Assembly (NCBI GenBank): GCA_037179385.1
Contig: CM074200.1
Location: 31,499,884 to 31,563,883 of the forward strand
DNA length: 64,000 nucleotides
From: Holothuria scabra
Lineage: Eukaryota > Echinodermata > Holothuroidea > Aspidochirotida > Holothuriidae
Reading direction: 5' to 3'
Position 1 is the first letter of the stretch; each line of letters opens with the position of its first letter. The translations under genes and the position numbers were made by a program. Shown here one piece after another: positions 49,301 to 63,727 of this stretch. Below the pieces are notes generated by a model. That model saw nothing but the letters and a program-made list of their open reading frames with translations, ran no database searches and had not been told where the DNA came from.

Positions 49301-51163
49301 CGTTCAAGTGTTAACAAGTGGATGGTTGTGTAGCTACTGTAACAACCTTGGTCTAATACAGTACATGTCAAAGTGCCGAGTTTTGTTGTTTTAACCAAAA
49401 ACAGGGGTAGGCCTACATAGCATGCAGTCCAGATGGTCCCTCTCTCTCTGAGGACCCTGCTCCTTGGCATCAAACTCAACTAAATCTTTTGCTTTTAGAC
49501 CTGGCAGACAACGTTGCCTTGTTACCTCCATATCGTCAACACTATATCTTTCTTCCTCTAGCAATGTTTTTGTGTAAAATGAGAACATGCTCAGTTTTTT
49601 TTCTTTAGATCATTTAAATTCAAACTTTACCATCAAACCAGATAATGCACGGTACTGTACCTTGCAAAGTCTATTGCTCTACAAACACAACTAATTTACA
49701 CCCTTCACACATTTCAACATCTTTTTCAGGTTGCAATCTAAACAGATACACTCGACCAAAAACAGGAAGAACTGATTAAATTGCAGCCAACTAAAATATG
49801 TTTCAGCTGAGAATTTAAAAATAGTTCCAAAAGGTGTTGAAACTACAGTAGGATGTGATTGAAATTGACAAAATCTTTTACACTTATGAAGTCATCACAC
49901 CTCATTTAGATGAACTTGTACCACATGGTGAGTACCTTGACCTTGTAGAGCATACTTGTCTACCAAGTACCCTGAGGGGGCAAACTAAGAGGTCTAGTTG
50001 CAAAAAATCCTTCCAGCAGTCTTTGGGGTTGAAAGTGACTAATAGCTTAAGACATTGATTGCAAGAACATTCCAGCTCCTACATGTCATAGAGGTGCATT
50101 AATTGGTACAAGCACCTCTTTTCTGCTGAAGCATGGCACAAGAATGTCAAAAACCTGCTCTAATTTGCCTGGTTACAGCCTCCATTCAGGGTGGCATTTC
50201 CACAGGTGGTTACCTATTTTAATGAAAGTGATTGGTCAGGCAGAATTTAAATGTCATGATTTCAAGAATGTCATGAATTTAAGGAAACTGATTATATTGT
50301 ATTAATTAAGTATATAGGATTGAGTGAAAGTCTGCAGTACTGTAGGCATATGTTTGTTTGATTTTTTGACTAAAGGAGAAACTGCAATATTTCATACAAG
50401 AAAACATCATGCTGGCATATAAAATCTATCCTTGGAAAAAAACATTGCCAAATTCTTTAAAATTCACCCAGTGGTTTTTATGTGAGCTCTGATGATTATT
50501 GCTCTCCTACTAAGAATGACACTTTCTTGGTAACTTCCCAAGTCTCTGAAAACAAGTCAGAGGCAAAAAAAATGTTTTGCTCAAAGTAGCACGAGATAGA
50601 GAGATAATGAAGCAACTGCCATGTGACCTGGGTGAGCACCATCCCAATGTTGATAACTGATGCTACTCGGCATAACTGGCAGACCTGTTAGAGTTACACT
50701 CCTTCATTCACATAAACACATGTGGTCTGCTGAAGAAATATAAAAAATTGAGAGTAAAAAGTAACTAAAGTGACATGCTCATAGTTATAAAGAATCATAG
50801 TTATGTTACATGTCTGTCAAAATGGAACTTTTGATCTTAATGGAAAGAACATGAACAACCTCAACAAATCCTTGTCCATGGACTTGACAAATTTGCCGTT
50901 TCAAAAGTATAGCAGCTTTGGTGACTTTGGTGACATATGGTGATCTTTTTGCATCATAGTGTTTTTGGTACCAAGCTCATATTTCCTCTCAGAAACTCTC
51001 AGAGTTGCTCTCATACATGATCACTTTTAAAACTTTGCAACACCTGCACATTTGGGCTGAAACCCATCAGACCTAGCACGGTAGCCAGCAATAGATGTAG
51101 CAAGAGGTAGAGTATTAAAGTTTATGTCTGCAAATTGAATACATCTGTACATTGCACACAGAG

Positions 51164-51411
51164 CTACAATCTTGGACAAAACTAGATGGAACACCCCTGC
51201 TCCGCCCGTGCAATGTTGGACATAATAAAGCGGATTCAAGACGCACAATTTTCTTTGGGACCCAAAATTGTACGGGGGGACGGGGGTTTCGTAAATCGCT
51301 ATTTTCTGTAGGAAACAACTTTTTAAAGGAGGATAGAGGTTGCGTTGTGCAAATAGTACTCTGCACCATAAACAACACAATATGTTCCAACAGTTTTGTC
51401 CAAGATTGTAG
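51164..51411. mobile_element. MITE with CTACAATCTTGGACAAAACT ends
   Basis: 248 bp bounded by perfect 20-bp inverted repeats, CTACAATCTTGGACAAAACT at the left and its reverse complement at the right. No clear target duplication and no coding capacity; superfamily unassigned. Confidence 0.82.
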
Positions 51412-52495
51412 ATCTCCTTTTCCCCCATTCGTACCATTTCAAACTTTTGCAACTATTTTTCTAAGGTGGTTGTATACAACACAGGCAGACAGGCGTTACA
51501 GATTGTTTGTTGAAAGACATATTCTACAGTTCTCATGACCCAACTTGTTTGCATCTTATTACTTCCTAAACATATCTTTTGTCCTAATATTTCACCAAGA
51601 AGGCCAAAAACTTTTGAGAATTAGGCACTCTGCGGAAATGTCTATCTCAACCATTTTGTCAAGAACTCTTCCTGTGTCATAAAGAAGCGTATCTGAATTT
51701 TAAAATAATATCTGGCAACACAGTCATATAGTGTGTTGGTAACAGGATGCTAAATCAGCGAGGGGTATGTTGCCATCAATTTGAAGACTGGTTGCTTCCT
51801 GCCATGTATCCCAAAGATATCGGTCTACATGTGGTTTCAAAAGCCATCTAAAACATAGCAAAACCAAGGACAGGGGAGGCAATCTTGATAATTTGTTAGA
51901 AGTTATTTTGGGGTGGACCCTTAAACTGGTGGTATGTTTTTTTCATCAATTTTGATTAGTTGAGGAATACATGAGAGATTAAGTCGATAACAATCATGTC
52001 CAATCTTGAAACATCTCATTTAGAACACAGCATGAGGTGAATGGTTTAGAGACATTAATGTCTCACACATCAAATTGAAGACCTGTTTCATTTAAATTAT
52101 GAGATAGAAGTTAGAAAATGGGTTTGACATAGATTTACCACTTTTTAAAGTTTTCCTCTATCAAACCACTGAATGGCATGTGCAAGCATTGATCTAGCAT
52201 CCACAAACCACACAAAGTTTGACAAAACAGGGATTGGATCAGGGGGGTGGGAACACCCCCTATGTTCACAAGAAAATGTGAAAAGAAGGGAAAAAGAAGA
52301 AACGGGGCACCCAACTCATGCTTTGCTGCCGTAACAACATACCCTGGCCCCACCCCTGTGACAAAAGTAGTAGGACAGACCCTCTGGCCCCCCTACAGAC
52401 AGTGCTTAGTCAAACGTGCATCACGTCCCTGCACATCTGATCCAGGGGCATATCATAGACCACCAATTGTCACATCTTTAGGCACCTCACAGTAA

Positions 52496-52660
52496 TAGAC
52501 CATTTTCCCCTAAAAACCAATTTCAAAGGATTGTGGGACAGATTTCTGGTTCCCGTCTTTTTTGGTCAATGCCATTTCACCGTGGTCAAGAGTGACACAC
52601 ACCATGCTGCCAGCTGATCACACAATCCTTCTATGGAATTATTACTTTGAAAAGGCTCTA
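52496..52660. mobile_element. Foldback MITE family E, diverged copy
   Basis: Left arm TAGACCATTTTCCCC .. AAAGGATTGTGGGACAG and right arm CACAATCCTTCTATGGAATT .. GGCTCTA. The internal TTTCACC .. GTCA .. GACACACACC also resembles the 62.7-kb copy. Confidence 0.65.
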
Positions 52661-53013
52661 TAAGAGAGGAAGGTTTGCAACTGCCAAGTTACATATTCTA
52701 CAGAAAAAAAATGTGTGTCAAGGTTTAATGACATGTCCTTGTATGACAAGGGGTTGGGTCAATGCACCCAAAATGTTGCCAGTCCTAATGAACTCTGGCC
52801 AATCTTGCCCACCAAGGATCAAGGAGTGCATTCTCACATCTGACTGGGTACGAATTAAAGTGGTGCAGCAATTGATATTAGCTTAAAATTACCCCACCCT
52901 ACCACATTCATCAATCCCCCCCTCCCCCTTTTCTTATTCTTCAAATAGGGCTTATTCAATGATTTATTTTTTTTTAAATACAGTACTAAGGTATATGCTA
53001 TTGAACATATTGG

Positions 53014-53077
53014 GGATAGCGCTTTGAGACTTCTTGTGTAAGGCGCTATATAAGAACTGTTATATTATTATTATTAT
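53014..53077 (+). mobile_element. L2-type LINE/SINE 3' tail
   Basis: GGGGATAGCGCTTTGAGACT followed by AAGGCGCTATATAAGAACTG and a (TTA)n run. This is the well-known 3' tail shared by L2-clade LINEs and SINEs mobilised by them. The upstream body is not recognisable. Confidence 0.7.
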
Positions 53078-54074
53078 CTGAAGTTCTTTAATAGCACATT
53101 TACATAGTAAATGGAAAACTTACAATTTAGGATACATTTGCAAGTCCACATGTTAGCGAGAACAAAAGTGGATAAAAATGGTATAATTTTACGGTAAACA
53201 TAGACATGTAGAGGCCTACATTTTAAAAGGTAGCCCATAGCGAGACAGTATGACATTTGCAGCAAAAGTTACACAATAGGCCTATATTCTCTCACTCATG
53301 AGATAAGCCTAATGATGTGGGTACTACCACAAAGGAAAAAGGGGAAAAAAGAAGCATGTTTGCCAAGTATTTCAATCTTTACTTCAAGTTGCATACCTGT
53401 GGGTAACTTGGCACATAATTCATCATTTGCCGCAATACCAACTTAAACTAGCAGTTAAAAAAATTAAACCTCAAAATATTACCCACTATCATATAAAACT
53501 TGCCACCTAATAAAGAAGATAGTCTTCACTGTCTGGCCTCAGCAATCCATGCAGTCAAGGTTTCCTCCAAGAGGTTCCCTTCCATCATCTCTCCTGTCTT
53601 TCATGCCTTGATCCAAACTATGTAGGAGTCACCAATCTCCAATTTATGAAAAGATGATTTATAACTATCCATGTGCACTTTTGCACTATACTAACTAAAA
53701 GTGAGGAAATTCAGTGTGGGCCACTGTGTCACTTTGGATGTGTACATACAATGCACTGCTATTCTGTCCTCAATGATGATGCCCTGTATTACATACAGTA
53801 AATGTAAGTTTACAGAAATAATAAAAATAAATTATCCAAGTTTGATTACTTATGCAGGATTTATTTGAAAAAAGTCAAAAAAATGCAGACTGTAATTTTT
53901 ACAGTGGAAGAATGAAGAGAGTGACAAGTATACAACTTTGTACAAGTTTTGGTGGTCTTACAGTTGATGACACTACAGACCTACTTTGATACTGGTGGTA
54001 AAATGTATGTCAGATACAGTGAATGATTCCTTTACTTTGTACACATTATTAAGCGGCTTTATCATGTTGCACAC

Positions 54075-54233
54075 CAGTGGTGCAGCGATCATATAGTCAG
54101 GTGGGGGGGGGAGGGGGCCACCAACCCCTCTCACAGAACAAAATTGCCTGCCAGCACCCTTTTTAGGTTTCCTCTGCAGGCCATTCTTGCTCCCTCTGAC
54201 CAAAATCCTTGATACCCAGCTACGCTACTGTAC
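54075..54233. mobile_element. hAT-like MITE with a G run
   Basis: About 159 bp starting CAGTGGTGCAGCGATCAT and ending GATACCCAGCTACGCTACTG plus TACG, flanked by GTTGCACAC on both sides (54066-54074, 54234-54242). A run of 10 G lies 28 bases inside the left end. The ends are related to the widespread CAGTGGCGTAGC type. Confidence 0.7.
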
Positions 54234-54775
54234 GTTGCACACCTCCAATAGAAGTTAATACTGTGTTGCTTAAAACATGGAAGTACGATGCTAAAAGCAT
54301 GGAAGGGTAACCATGTATTGAACCCATTAGGGTCTTTACTCATCAGTGGAAGTTAAGCAGACAGGTCCTGTCCCAGAAAATTCTGGTATTTGAAGGGAAA
54401 TTTTCTTTTATTCTCTGTTTTTTTGTTTTGACATGTAAAAACCGACAGAATTAGAAATTACACTACTCCCTTCTTGGGAAATAAACATTTGTCCAGCCAT
54501 GCTTGTAAGAGAGCACTTCAATTTAAATAATCTAAAAATACTAAATTTACCCAGAAAATATAAACAAACATACTACTGCACACCGCCCCAGTCCAGCAGA
54601 GGCAGGTATCTTTTCTGGCATACATTGCCATTTTGCTTTAAAATTCTTACAGTGGAAGGCCCAGGCTCTATGGCCAAAAGTCATTAACTTCCGAGTTCAT
54701 TTTAATTATTTACCTTAAAACCTGTTAAATGGAGGGAGTTTTAACACCATCACATTCAAATGCATGATTAAGGTG

Positions 54776-55205
54776 GGGGCCTCAATTTTTGTGGTTGTCC
54801 AGTGGTTGTCCTGTTGAACTAAATATTCCATAGGGACAACCAAAAGTGGTTGGTTGTCTAAGAGAAAATCTATTTTTTGGTAAGAACTGAAAGAAACAAC
54901 TTGCTTTTATCGGGTTCAAAATTTTAATGCTTAGTGCTGATTGTCAATTTCAACTTTTACCATCAAACTTAAGACTTTAATTGTACAACTACAAGATGAA
55001 TCATACATGGACATGAACACCCTTCTCTGTTCCAGAAAAGAAAAGAAAACAGCACAGTTAAGGTAAAGAGAAACATGCCTTTTCAGTTGTGTGAAAATGT
55101 GTGAAAATCAAATTTCCTTGTGAAAAACTAAAATAGTGAAATTGTTGCCCTAGGGACAACCATAAAATTTCCTGAAATTAAGAGTGGCTTTTGAACTTGC
55201 CATTC
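54776..55205 (+). repeat. Dispersed repeat with GGGCCTCAATTTT start
   Basis: Begins GGGGGCCTCAATTTTTGTGG and contains several GTGGTTGTCC and AGGGACAACCA motifs, as in 11388-11830. It may be a diverged DNA element; boundaries are approximate. Confidence 0.35.
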
Positions 55206-58200
55206 CTGAAAAAAACAGAAATCATTCATTCTATGAGAGAATAATATACTTTTTCTAAATTTTTCCAAACCAAATAATTGTAAAAAAATAATTGTAAGCA
55301 AGTGAATTTATCTTACCTTACACAGAAATGCCTTGTAATATACAAGGTATATCCTTATTAACATCCACAGTATACAAAATCACTTGTTCCTTTTGCTAGT
55401 TACAGAGTCAAACTGATTCACAGAGTGTCCTGCTTTCAAGCTGACTGACAAGTTTCAAATACTACCTTTTCATGAAATCTGTACAGAGTCTGTGCATCTC
55501 TGTTGCAAACACAACATACACACACAGACACACATGTTTGAGCAACAGATCTGTTCAAACTACTACAGTTATAATCCAAATGCTTCTCATTATGAATATT
55601 CACTAGTTTAGATCTCTCTTAATCTGATTGGTTACACTCTTCTGAACATGGTGAAAGGCTCAGCAAGGTTCTCAATGAGTCACAGCTGGTTGGTTTAATA
55701 TTCTTAGAGACAGTTACATTGTACACAAGGGGGTGGGAGATCAGGAAAAGATATTTTGTTGTGGTGTGAATTAATGCTGTTCAGACAGTTTCACTGTGGA
55801 TATAGGGGTGACAGTAATGGAAAGAACATGCTTGGTCTGTTTGCTAAAGGAACCAGGTTGAATCCAATCTGTGTGCTTACAAGCTAAAAAGATAAATTTA
55901 CCTTGTAAAATATCAACTTGTGTGTTTGAATGACTTTGTCTGAGGCTACACAGTACTTTGGTTAATTAACTGTAAAGTACTCTGTTGCATTGGAAGCTTA
56001 GAGACCCAGTACTTTCATTAAAGAGCAATTTATCTTGTTTGGTGTATTGTACAAAGTCAATGTGGAAGGGAGAAGACAAATATACATGCAAACTTTCAGA
56101 TGTAGTTAGTTGTTTTCACTATTTGATCAGGAGTTCAACCTTGGAAGCAACTTTCAGAGATCAGTGCCATACTTCACACCAAATTTGGCATGTTGCAGCA
56201 TACTGTGAATGATACTGTAGACTGGTTGTTGAAAATTTAACACTTTAGTCCATTATCTTACAGAGTAAATGCGCATCCTCATGAAAGGGGATGGGAAGGG
56301 GCAAAAATTCGGCTCAGGAAGATAAGACAAGGACATAAATTTGTCATATTTATCGTTTCCACAAAAACTCAGGAAAATAGCCTGAGCTGCCCTTCCCCCA
56401 TTAGAAAACATCCAGGGGGCTTGACTTTACCGTGACAAATTTGAATTCAAGAAAGGTTTTAATTTCCACAGAATCTGCAAATTTGTCAAGAACATTATTG
56501 TGTATCAATAATGTGTTGCTTTGAAGAAACCAGCTAGTGCCATAACAAATCCATTACACAACAATGAGAAGTCCATACCATAGATTTATTGCCAACACTG
56601 ATGACTGTCAATTCTGCCTGTACCAACTCATGACAAACCATGAGTGGCCGAAATTTAGGATGCTGCATCTAAGGGTATACTTACCTGTCTGTGATAGTGT
56701 GTGCAAAAGAGTTTCTTAAAGAAAGTGTCACATATCCCCCCTCCCCCCTCCAATTTTACTGAGCAATACAAAACCCCAACTGACAAACCTCCATGTTAAG
56801 CATGTTGGATTACTACTAGACACCTTTTTAGCGAGGTACTTTTTGCTTCTTATCTTCATCCTTTTCTCTTGTGTATAACAGTTTCTGAATTATTTAATCT
56901 CTCTCATTCAATGTAATTTTCACACCTGATAAAAGGTCTACTTTCCACAGATGAGACATATAAAGTGGGCAACTTCCAAGTGCTCAAATTTTCATATGCC
57001 TACTTTTCCATGTTATTTTTCCTTATAAGGTCTCTGGAATGGCTTTTTTTTTTTCAGTTTCATAACAGAAACCCTTTAAAGAGGCCTATTCATCTGTATT
57101 CAACACCATTGCAAAGGAGATAAATTATTCTTTCGTAAGAGCCAAAAATCAGTTTGATTGGTCAATCACCCCAGTATGTAAAATGTTTAAAGGAGATGCG
57201 AGACCCATCCTTTGCAACCCTTACTCTTCACTGTATAAGTGCACCATCGAGGTGTAATGTAATAGCTCTGTGCTCCCACACAGACTCACATGGAGTTCAT
57301 GTTCAACAAGCAAATGAGTCACCCTTCAGTAATGTCAGTTTTTTTTTGCTGTTTTTAAGTGTCACTTAAGATGAAAAGAAATTTATATGCCATATGACAT
57401 AAAAGAAAATTTGTAACATTCCAAACAGTACATGTGATGAGCAAAATTGCAAAAATAAGACAATTTCTTTCTACTGGAAATTCCCCATATGCAAGGTACC
57501 GCTGCTAAGGCTATTTATTGATGGAGTTTCACCTGCTATCCTGCCTTTAATCTTAGTCTACTTATTTCCTCTCTGCTTTATCTTCTAAGCCTGATGTTTA
57601 TTTGTAATTGGTTATTCATGCAAAAAGAAAATCATTGCATAATCCTGGCTGTCAGATAAGTAGCTTTACAAGACCTAGTAGCCTAAAAAGGTTTTAGTCC
57701 CATCAGACTTTTCTTTGAGTAACCTTTCAGTATGCCAGGTATAAAATCTGTTTATTGTTTATGTAGGTCAGCCATCAAAAATGCAGAACTTTCAGGAATT
57801 TGCATGGTCAATTTATTTAAAGAATATCTTTTTATCTTTTTCTTCAAGTCCTAATGCCAATACACAGAAAAGGGTTTTAATTCTGATCGTGGAAGTACTA
57901 TAGGCTATACCTCGGAGGTAGCACTTTCATGTTCTGATATTACCAGATGGATGGTGTACAAGTTTTTAAATGCATAGTCTACACTGCAGACAAGTCAGAT
58001 TTCCACACCAAAATGAATGTATCAACTTGTCCACTAGATAAACTTTATGAAGTTCATGAATTAATAGACCATGACACTGCAATTGTGCACATGCTTGCTG
58101 TAAAGCAGATCTCAACTATCCCATGTCCAAAATTTAAAGGCATATTCCAGTGGCTTTTCATTAAAGTCTTGGAAGAAAGAAAAAAATATTCCAGGCCATG

Positions 58201-61200
58201 TCCTCCAAACCCTGTTGTAATACCATTTTTAAAACTGAAGATATCATTTAAAGATTGATTATTTTTGTTAAAAAATACCTCCAATTTTAAACAAAGCTAC
58301 AGAAAGCTATGTAATGTGGGCACAATATTTCAGTTTCATTTTGTTTTTCTTCAAAAATAAATGTCTGTTTGTCCTTGAAAATTTATACTGTTGGAATGTT
58401 TGAATACGATTTCCTGTACGTACTGTACATAGCATTACCATACAGCATACGTTGGATATAGCAAATAATGTTGCAGCAGCATCTAAATTAGAAATAAATG
58501 TAAAGCAATGTTTCTGATGTGCTGTGATGACATCACACATTTTCCCATAATGCAATAAATCTCAAGAAAAAATTGCATTACTTCAAAAGTTAATCTCACA
58601 AATACAATACTGTATGCTATTGAGATGCAGTCTTCACCTCCTCAAAGAGCAAATTTTTCTGCCCAAAGAATTTTGTCTCTGGAAAATGCCCTATTTTAGG
58701 TTGCAATTAACTCCCTGCTTTCACATACACTTGGCTTCACCAAAGACTGTGATTGAGTATTATGGGACCGATTGTTGGAAATGCATGAACTATAAAGTAA
58801 ACTATGAAGTGTAAGTAACACTGTGAAGACTCTGTTTGTACCATTTAAGTCTTGGTACATCTACTACAAAATGAAGGGGTCTTTTTAGGGGGATGTGTTT
58901 ATTAGGGAATATGTAAGTAAATTCTCAACTCCATGGAGCTAATATGTCTATCAACTTGTTAAGGGGCCAAAGGTAATCTCTGACAAGTATACTTTGCAGG
59001 AAACATACAGACAGCTGTCGTTTTGATTCATCACTGTTTTGCCATATACTGCAGGACATTCATGACTACTAGAATTACAAAGAATTACCTTTTGAAGAAA
59101 CTACTGCAATGACCAACAGAAAAAAAATGAAAATTGAAGTGAAAAATGAAAAAATGAAAAAGAATGACTACACACAAAAAAGAATGACTACACAAAAACC
59201 AAACCACATTTGTTGTGCACGTTTTTCCGCTTCAAGTTGCTGAAAAGTGAACCCTGCAATATCCTGCGCATAAAAAAAGCACAGACATTGGTTGAAGCTT
59301 AAAATCTATAAAATGCAAAACAGCTATTTGTCTTTTTGTTTTACTTTTAACAAATTTTGATGTTCATGTGTACTGGGATTAAAACTTGACCAAATTGTAT
59401 AGAATTGTTTCAACTGTACATAATACTTATTGCTCTAGGGAAATTTATTGACTTTAAACTAGATAAAGGTATAGCAAAGTCACAGGAGGTTTCATTGGCT
59501 GATAAGAATGCTAATAAAACAAAATGTTTCTGCCTCTCTCTTCCTATGTTTGTATTATTAGGAGGCATTACATGTGTCACTCCTTCAGCACTGGATTTAA
59601 AATTGTAAAAGTCCATCATACAGGCATTCTTAAAAGAGCAATCTGTTATTATTTTTGCTTCTGGAAATGAAACATAATATTGTGGGAGATAAGCCAAGGG
59701 TGATAAGCAATTCCCAAACTTAAAATCTCTGCGGCCTTGCGTTCAAAGCATTCAGGGGAAATGTTCTTCTGTAAACTTTTCCACATCACAAGACTCCAAA
59801 TACCTATGGGGCTCAAAATAACAGTTGTAAATTGTGTGCATTCATCTGATGTAATAGAAGCCAAAATGAAAAGAAAATAATGTCAAATGAAAGGTTAAAA
59901 GCTGCAACCCTTGGGGATAAGAGGCAAAGGATGGGAAATCATATTTCTGTGGAGGGTAATTTACACCCAAAAGATTACATATATTGGTGTAAGTATTGTT
60001 CTCTTGTCTGTTCCCATCAGCGTTTGAGACACACTGAACTGTAACAGTTCATGAGATACAGAGATACAAAATGGCCACCGGGCATTATAATCATGACCAT
60101 CTTTATGTTCAATGTTGTTGCAGTAGGCAATTGTTCTATATTTTGATGTATTGGTTCTGATTTTACCCGATGTAAGTATAATATCTTCTAAAAATAAGAA
60201 ACATGTTTTATGTTTCTTTTTGTCCCATTGGGGATTGAGGTATTATCCCTGAAAAGGACACAAGCTAGTTCATACTGTATGAGATAAACATCCTTCGCAC
60301 AAACAAAGCAACTGTAAGACTGCATACTGTACATGGATGTTCAGTGATATGCGATAAGAGTATCTGAAAAGTTTGCAAAGCAGTGCAAGTATCATGAGAG
60401 GAACCTACCATAGCTCATTTGGAAAATCTAAAGTATAATCCAAGGTTCCTGCTATTTGCTTGCTATGATATAGCCTGCGTAGTGCCTCTGTGGCTGCAGC
60501 CCCCTTTAGGCTGCCGCCCCTCAAGGCTTGCCGGCGATGGTCAGAAATTCCGCTCAATGAGGGCAAAAGTTGATAGACTACAATTGGTCTATTCCTGAGG
60601 TAGGGGGTGCTCAGAGACTAAATCTTGGCAATGCTATGTTGAACACAAAGATATTTAAACCAAGCAAAAACTTAGGCTTATTACGTCCGTTAAAAGCCTT
60701 TAATTTAGATGAGAGTCTTGCTCATTGACAGTCTCTTTCAAACAATAACAACTTTTACCAAAGAGTGGATTTAAAAACAGTCATCTTTTGTTGAACTATC
60801 TTTTCCCATGGCTGTGGGATCGGTTGTTCTTAATTAAAGGCTGTACTGTGTGTGTATGCTTGCACGGTACCACACAATACCAGTGTCGAATAACATCGAC
60901 CACAGTGACTGTGTGTACTGTTGTACAATGGTGCACATGTTTGCCTGTTAAATAAACATTAACAGCCTTGCTTCAACCAATCCATGAAGAGTTATGTAAA
61001 TGAAGTTTCCATAAGTTTTCTGCGCAGTTGAACAAATTCGGTGTCCAACGCCAGCAGACGTTGACTTTTCGTAGCGATGAGCTGGATGAGAAAATTTGTC
61101 CGACCCGCAGGCTAGCTATGATAGGTACCAAATTTGGAAAGTACTGTAGCTTAGAAGGGGCTTTTCCCAGAATGTGACATACAGTAATGTTGACACAAAC

Positions 61201-62740
61201 ATCTAAGTGCTGGTCTCTCATTAATGCAAGGGCTTGGCTGTGGTCCCAACTTTGCATCTATACTGTTAAATTAAGCGTATAGATGCGTGGCAATCCTGAG
61301 TGCTGCATGGGGAGGGGGGGGGTTCCTTTCGCAAGAAGTGAAAAATTTTAGAATTATTAAAAAGAGCGGTGCAGTTCGGTGACATTTATGTTCTTAATTT
61401 TAGAGATATCATAATACCACTTTTGACCTTTAGACTAAGTGTGTGACAGGTGTTCCCCATTACCTACTCTAAAACTATCTGCCAATGGCACCTCGGGTAA
61501 AGATTAGGACACCTAATTGATTTGTTGAGGAAGATCTTCCTATTGGCCCAGCAAAGCTTTTCACTGTGTGTCATGCATGGGTAACTTTCAGCAATACAAG
61601 CAGTTGATTTCTAAATTCTGGCTAATGGGCATTTCCTTTTGTAAACATATATATATGCCCTTACTTTTTTTTAGACCACTGGAACACTTTGATGCCTCCC
61701 ACTAAACCATGAAATGTTCCACAGGAGAAACCAGCTGTCCTCAGGTTAAAATTCAAGGCACTCATGGGACTTTTAATTAATGTCTCACACAACTTTCCCA
61801 TGTTTACACCTTATCATGTACACATATTGGTATTTATTTATATATAATGTATGTGGCATTATCGAAGACTTTGGCATATTTGTGTATAGCTCGGTCCACA
61901 CATTTTGCATAAAACATGTTTCGGCATGAGAAGGCATTGTATGTGAAATACCATTCACAGAGTACTCTCCTACGGTCATTGCTGAACCAATTAAAAACAC
62001 TCCCTCCCTACAGCCACACCAACAATTCTGGAAATTGAACAATTGAGATTTTACAAGCCATTGTAATAGCAAACACACCATTTCCGTCTTGATCACGGTT
62101 CTTAAATTTACCTCATATATCATCACAGATATAATGATTTCAACACTTCAATCATATAATTTACATGGAAAGAGGAAACAAAATCTATCCTCTACCCCAA
62201 TACTTATATATCTCTCTCTCATATATTGTAAGGGAATGCTTCCTCTAACAAATTAATTGATAATGTTATCAGCTTACAACATGTGTTTATGAGAGGGATC
62301 CATTTCACCATTTCCTTCAATTGTGATAAATACTAAAGGGACCTTCAAAATTAACAATGAAGAGGCTTTGGAAAATCTATTAAAAGATTATAATGATAAA
62401 ATTAAAGGTCTTCTATTTTTATGAAAATATTTTCATGAAAATACTTTCTTTCACTTTTAATTTCTCATATACACCAGCGGAATTGGAATATGAGCAATAG
62501 TACAGTTATTGACCGTATTTGCAGTTTCCCCCCGAGTTTTATGAATTGTGAGGTGGAAGCAGTCCGTGGTTGTGAAACCTAAGGCCCATGGGTCACAGTC
62601 CGGCCCATGACAAGGATCCATCCCACCCATTAGGAAAGATAATTATTGCAAATCTTTTTTCAGTCAACAGATGACAATAGGCTAACCATGTCCCACTAAA
62701 TCATGGAATACACTTCATTCATATGCAACTGCACAGCCTA

Positions 62741-62894
62741 TAGACCTATTTCCAAATAGCAATTACAATGAATTGTGGGATAGAGTTTTGGGTGTGCGTC
62801 AATTTTCACCACAGTAAAATGCAATTGACAAAAATGACAAACACCAAATCCCTATCCCACAATCCTTTGTAATTGCTATTCGGAAATAGGTCTA
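62741..62894. mobile_element. Foldback MITE, 43-bp arms (family E, best copy)
   Basis: Arms 62741-62783 and 62852-62894 pair at 40 of 43 positions, beginning TAGACCTATTTCC and ending TTGTGGGATAG. The interior is 68 bp. Related copies lie at 52496-52660 and 4864-5001, and a half copy at 823-905. Confidence 0.85.
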
Positions 62895-63706
62895 TTAAGT
62901 AATACTATTAAATTAATTAATGTCTATTTTTGTGTTCTTGTGAAAAAGCATAAATGGAGGACATTCTACCTGTGCACTATCATCCACTAGTTGTAAACAG
63001 TTTGCATGTGTACTGTAGATAAATTGGACCAATACAATATGCCAAGTTCTCTGTTTGGCTGTTACCGGTATTTGTGTTTCAATCCAAAACACTGAGTATA
63101 GCATACAGTCACTGGTCCATAACAACCATTACACTGTACTGTATGTTTCCCAGATCCCACTGCTGCAAAAGGTATGGTATGTTGGACAATCCTGTACAAG
63201 TCTGTGAGGTAAATAACTCTCTCCAGCTTTGGTATCAGCAGATAGGGAGAACTACAGTATTACTTCTCCATTAGCTAATACAATGAAAGTAGTAATAAGA
63301 GCAATTTTTTATGAGGTGGAATTACTGTATGCCAATCTGTCAGGTGGCTGTCTCACAAAAAGAATGCCTGAGGGGGACCTTTTGTACAGTGGCAATAAAT
63401 GTTGACAGAAAGTTTATCTTCTTTTTTATTTTTTTTTTGGGGGGGGGGAGGGGAGGGGAAGAGAAGGGTGATGATCTTTGCAAACTGTAAATGATTTAAT
63501 ACTTTGCTCATTAGATTCATACAGGTTGTTTTCACAATTACAGTATGTCAGCAAGTTATAAAGGGAAGGTTGAATAAGAAAGTGTAAAATTGTCCCAAAA
63601 TTGATGTATAGTAGAGGCTTAAATTTTCTGAGGGAAAACTCACTTTTTGCAATGTATGTCTCTCAGCATACAGTTTGAAAGAAAAAGTGGTTAAGTAATT
63701 TGTAAA

Positions 63707-63727
63707 CCCCCCCCCCCCCCCCCCCCC
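63707..63727. repeat. Poly(C) run of 21
   Basis: The longest of about a dozen G or C homopolymers. Others of at least 9 bases: 5581-5594, 5849-5862, 8172-8181, 8251-8263, 24814-24828, 25004-25017, 26779-26787, 39945-39958, 54102-54111, 61314-61322 and 63439-63448. Confidence 0.9.

Noticed and set aside
49391..49588. Minus-strand 65-codon frame (MEVTRQRCLPGLKAKDLVEF) upstream of the ABTB gene
   Set aside because: It reads like protein and contains a GAG|GTAACA donor-like site, but no family match is recognised and many frames of this length arise by chance here.
57947..58258. Plus-strand 103-codon frame
   Set aside because: Longest non-ABTB plus-strand frame in the upstream flank, but no motif, no splice context and no recognisable homology.
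61785..62126. Minus-strand 113-codon frame
   Set aside because: No recognisable domain; AT-rich and compatible with chance.
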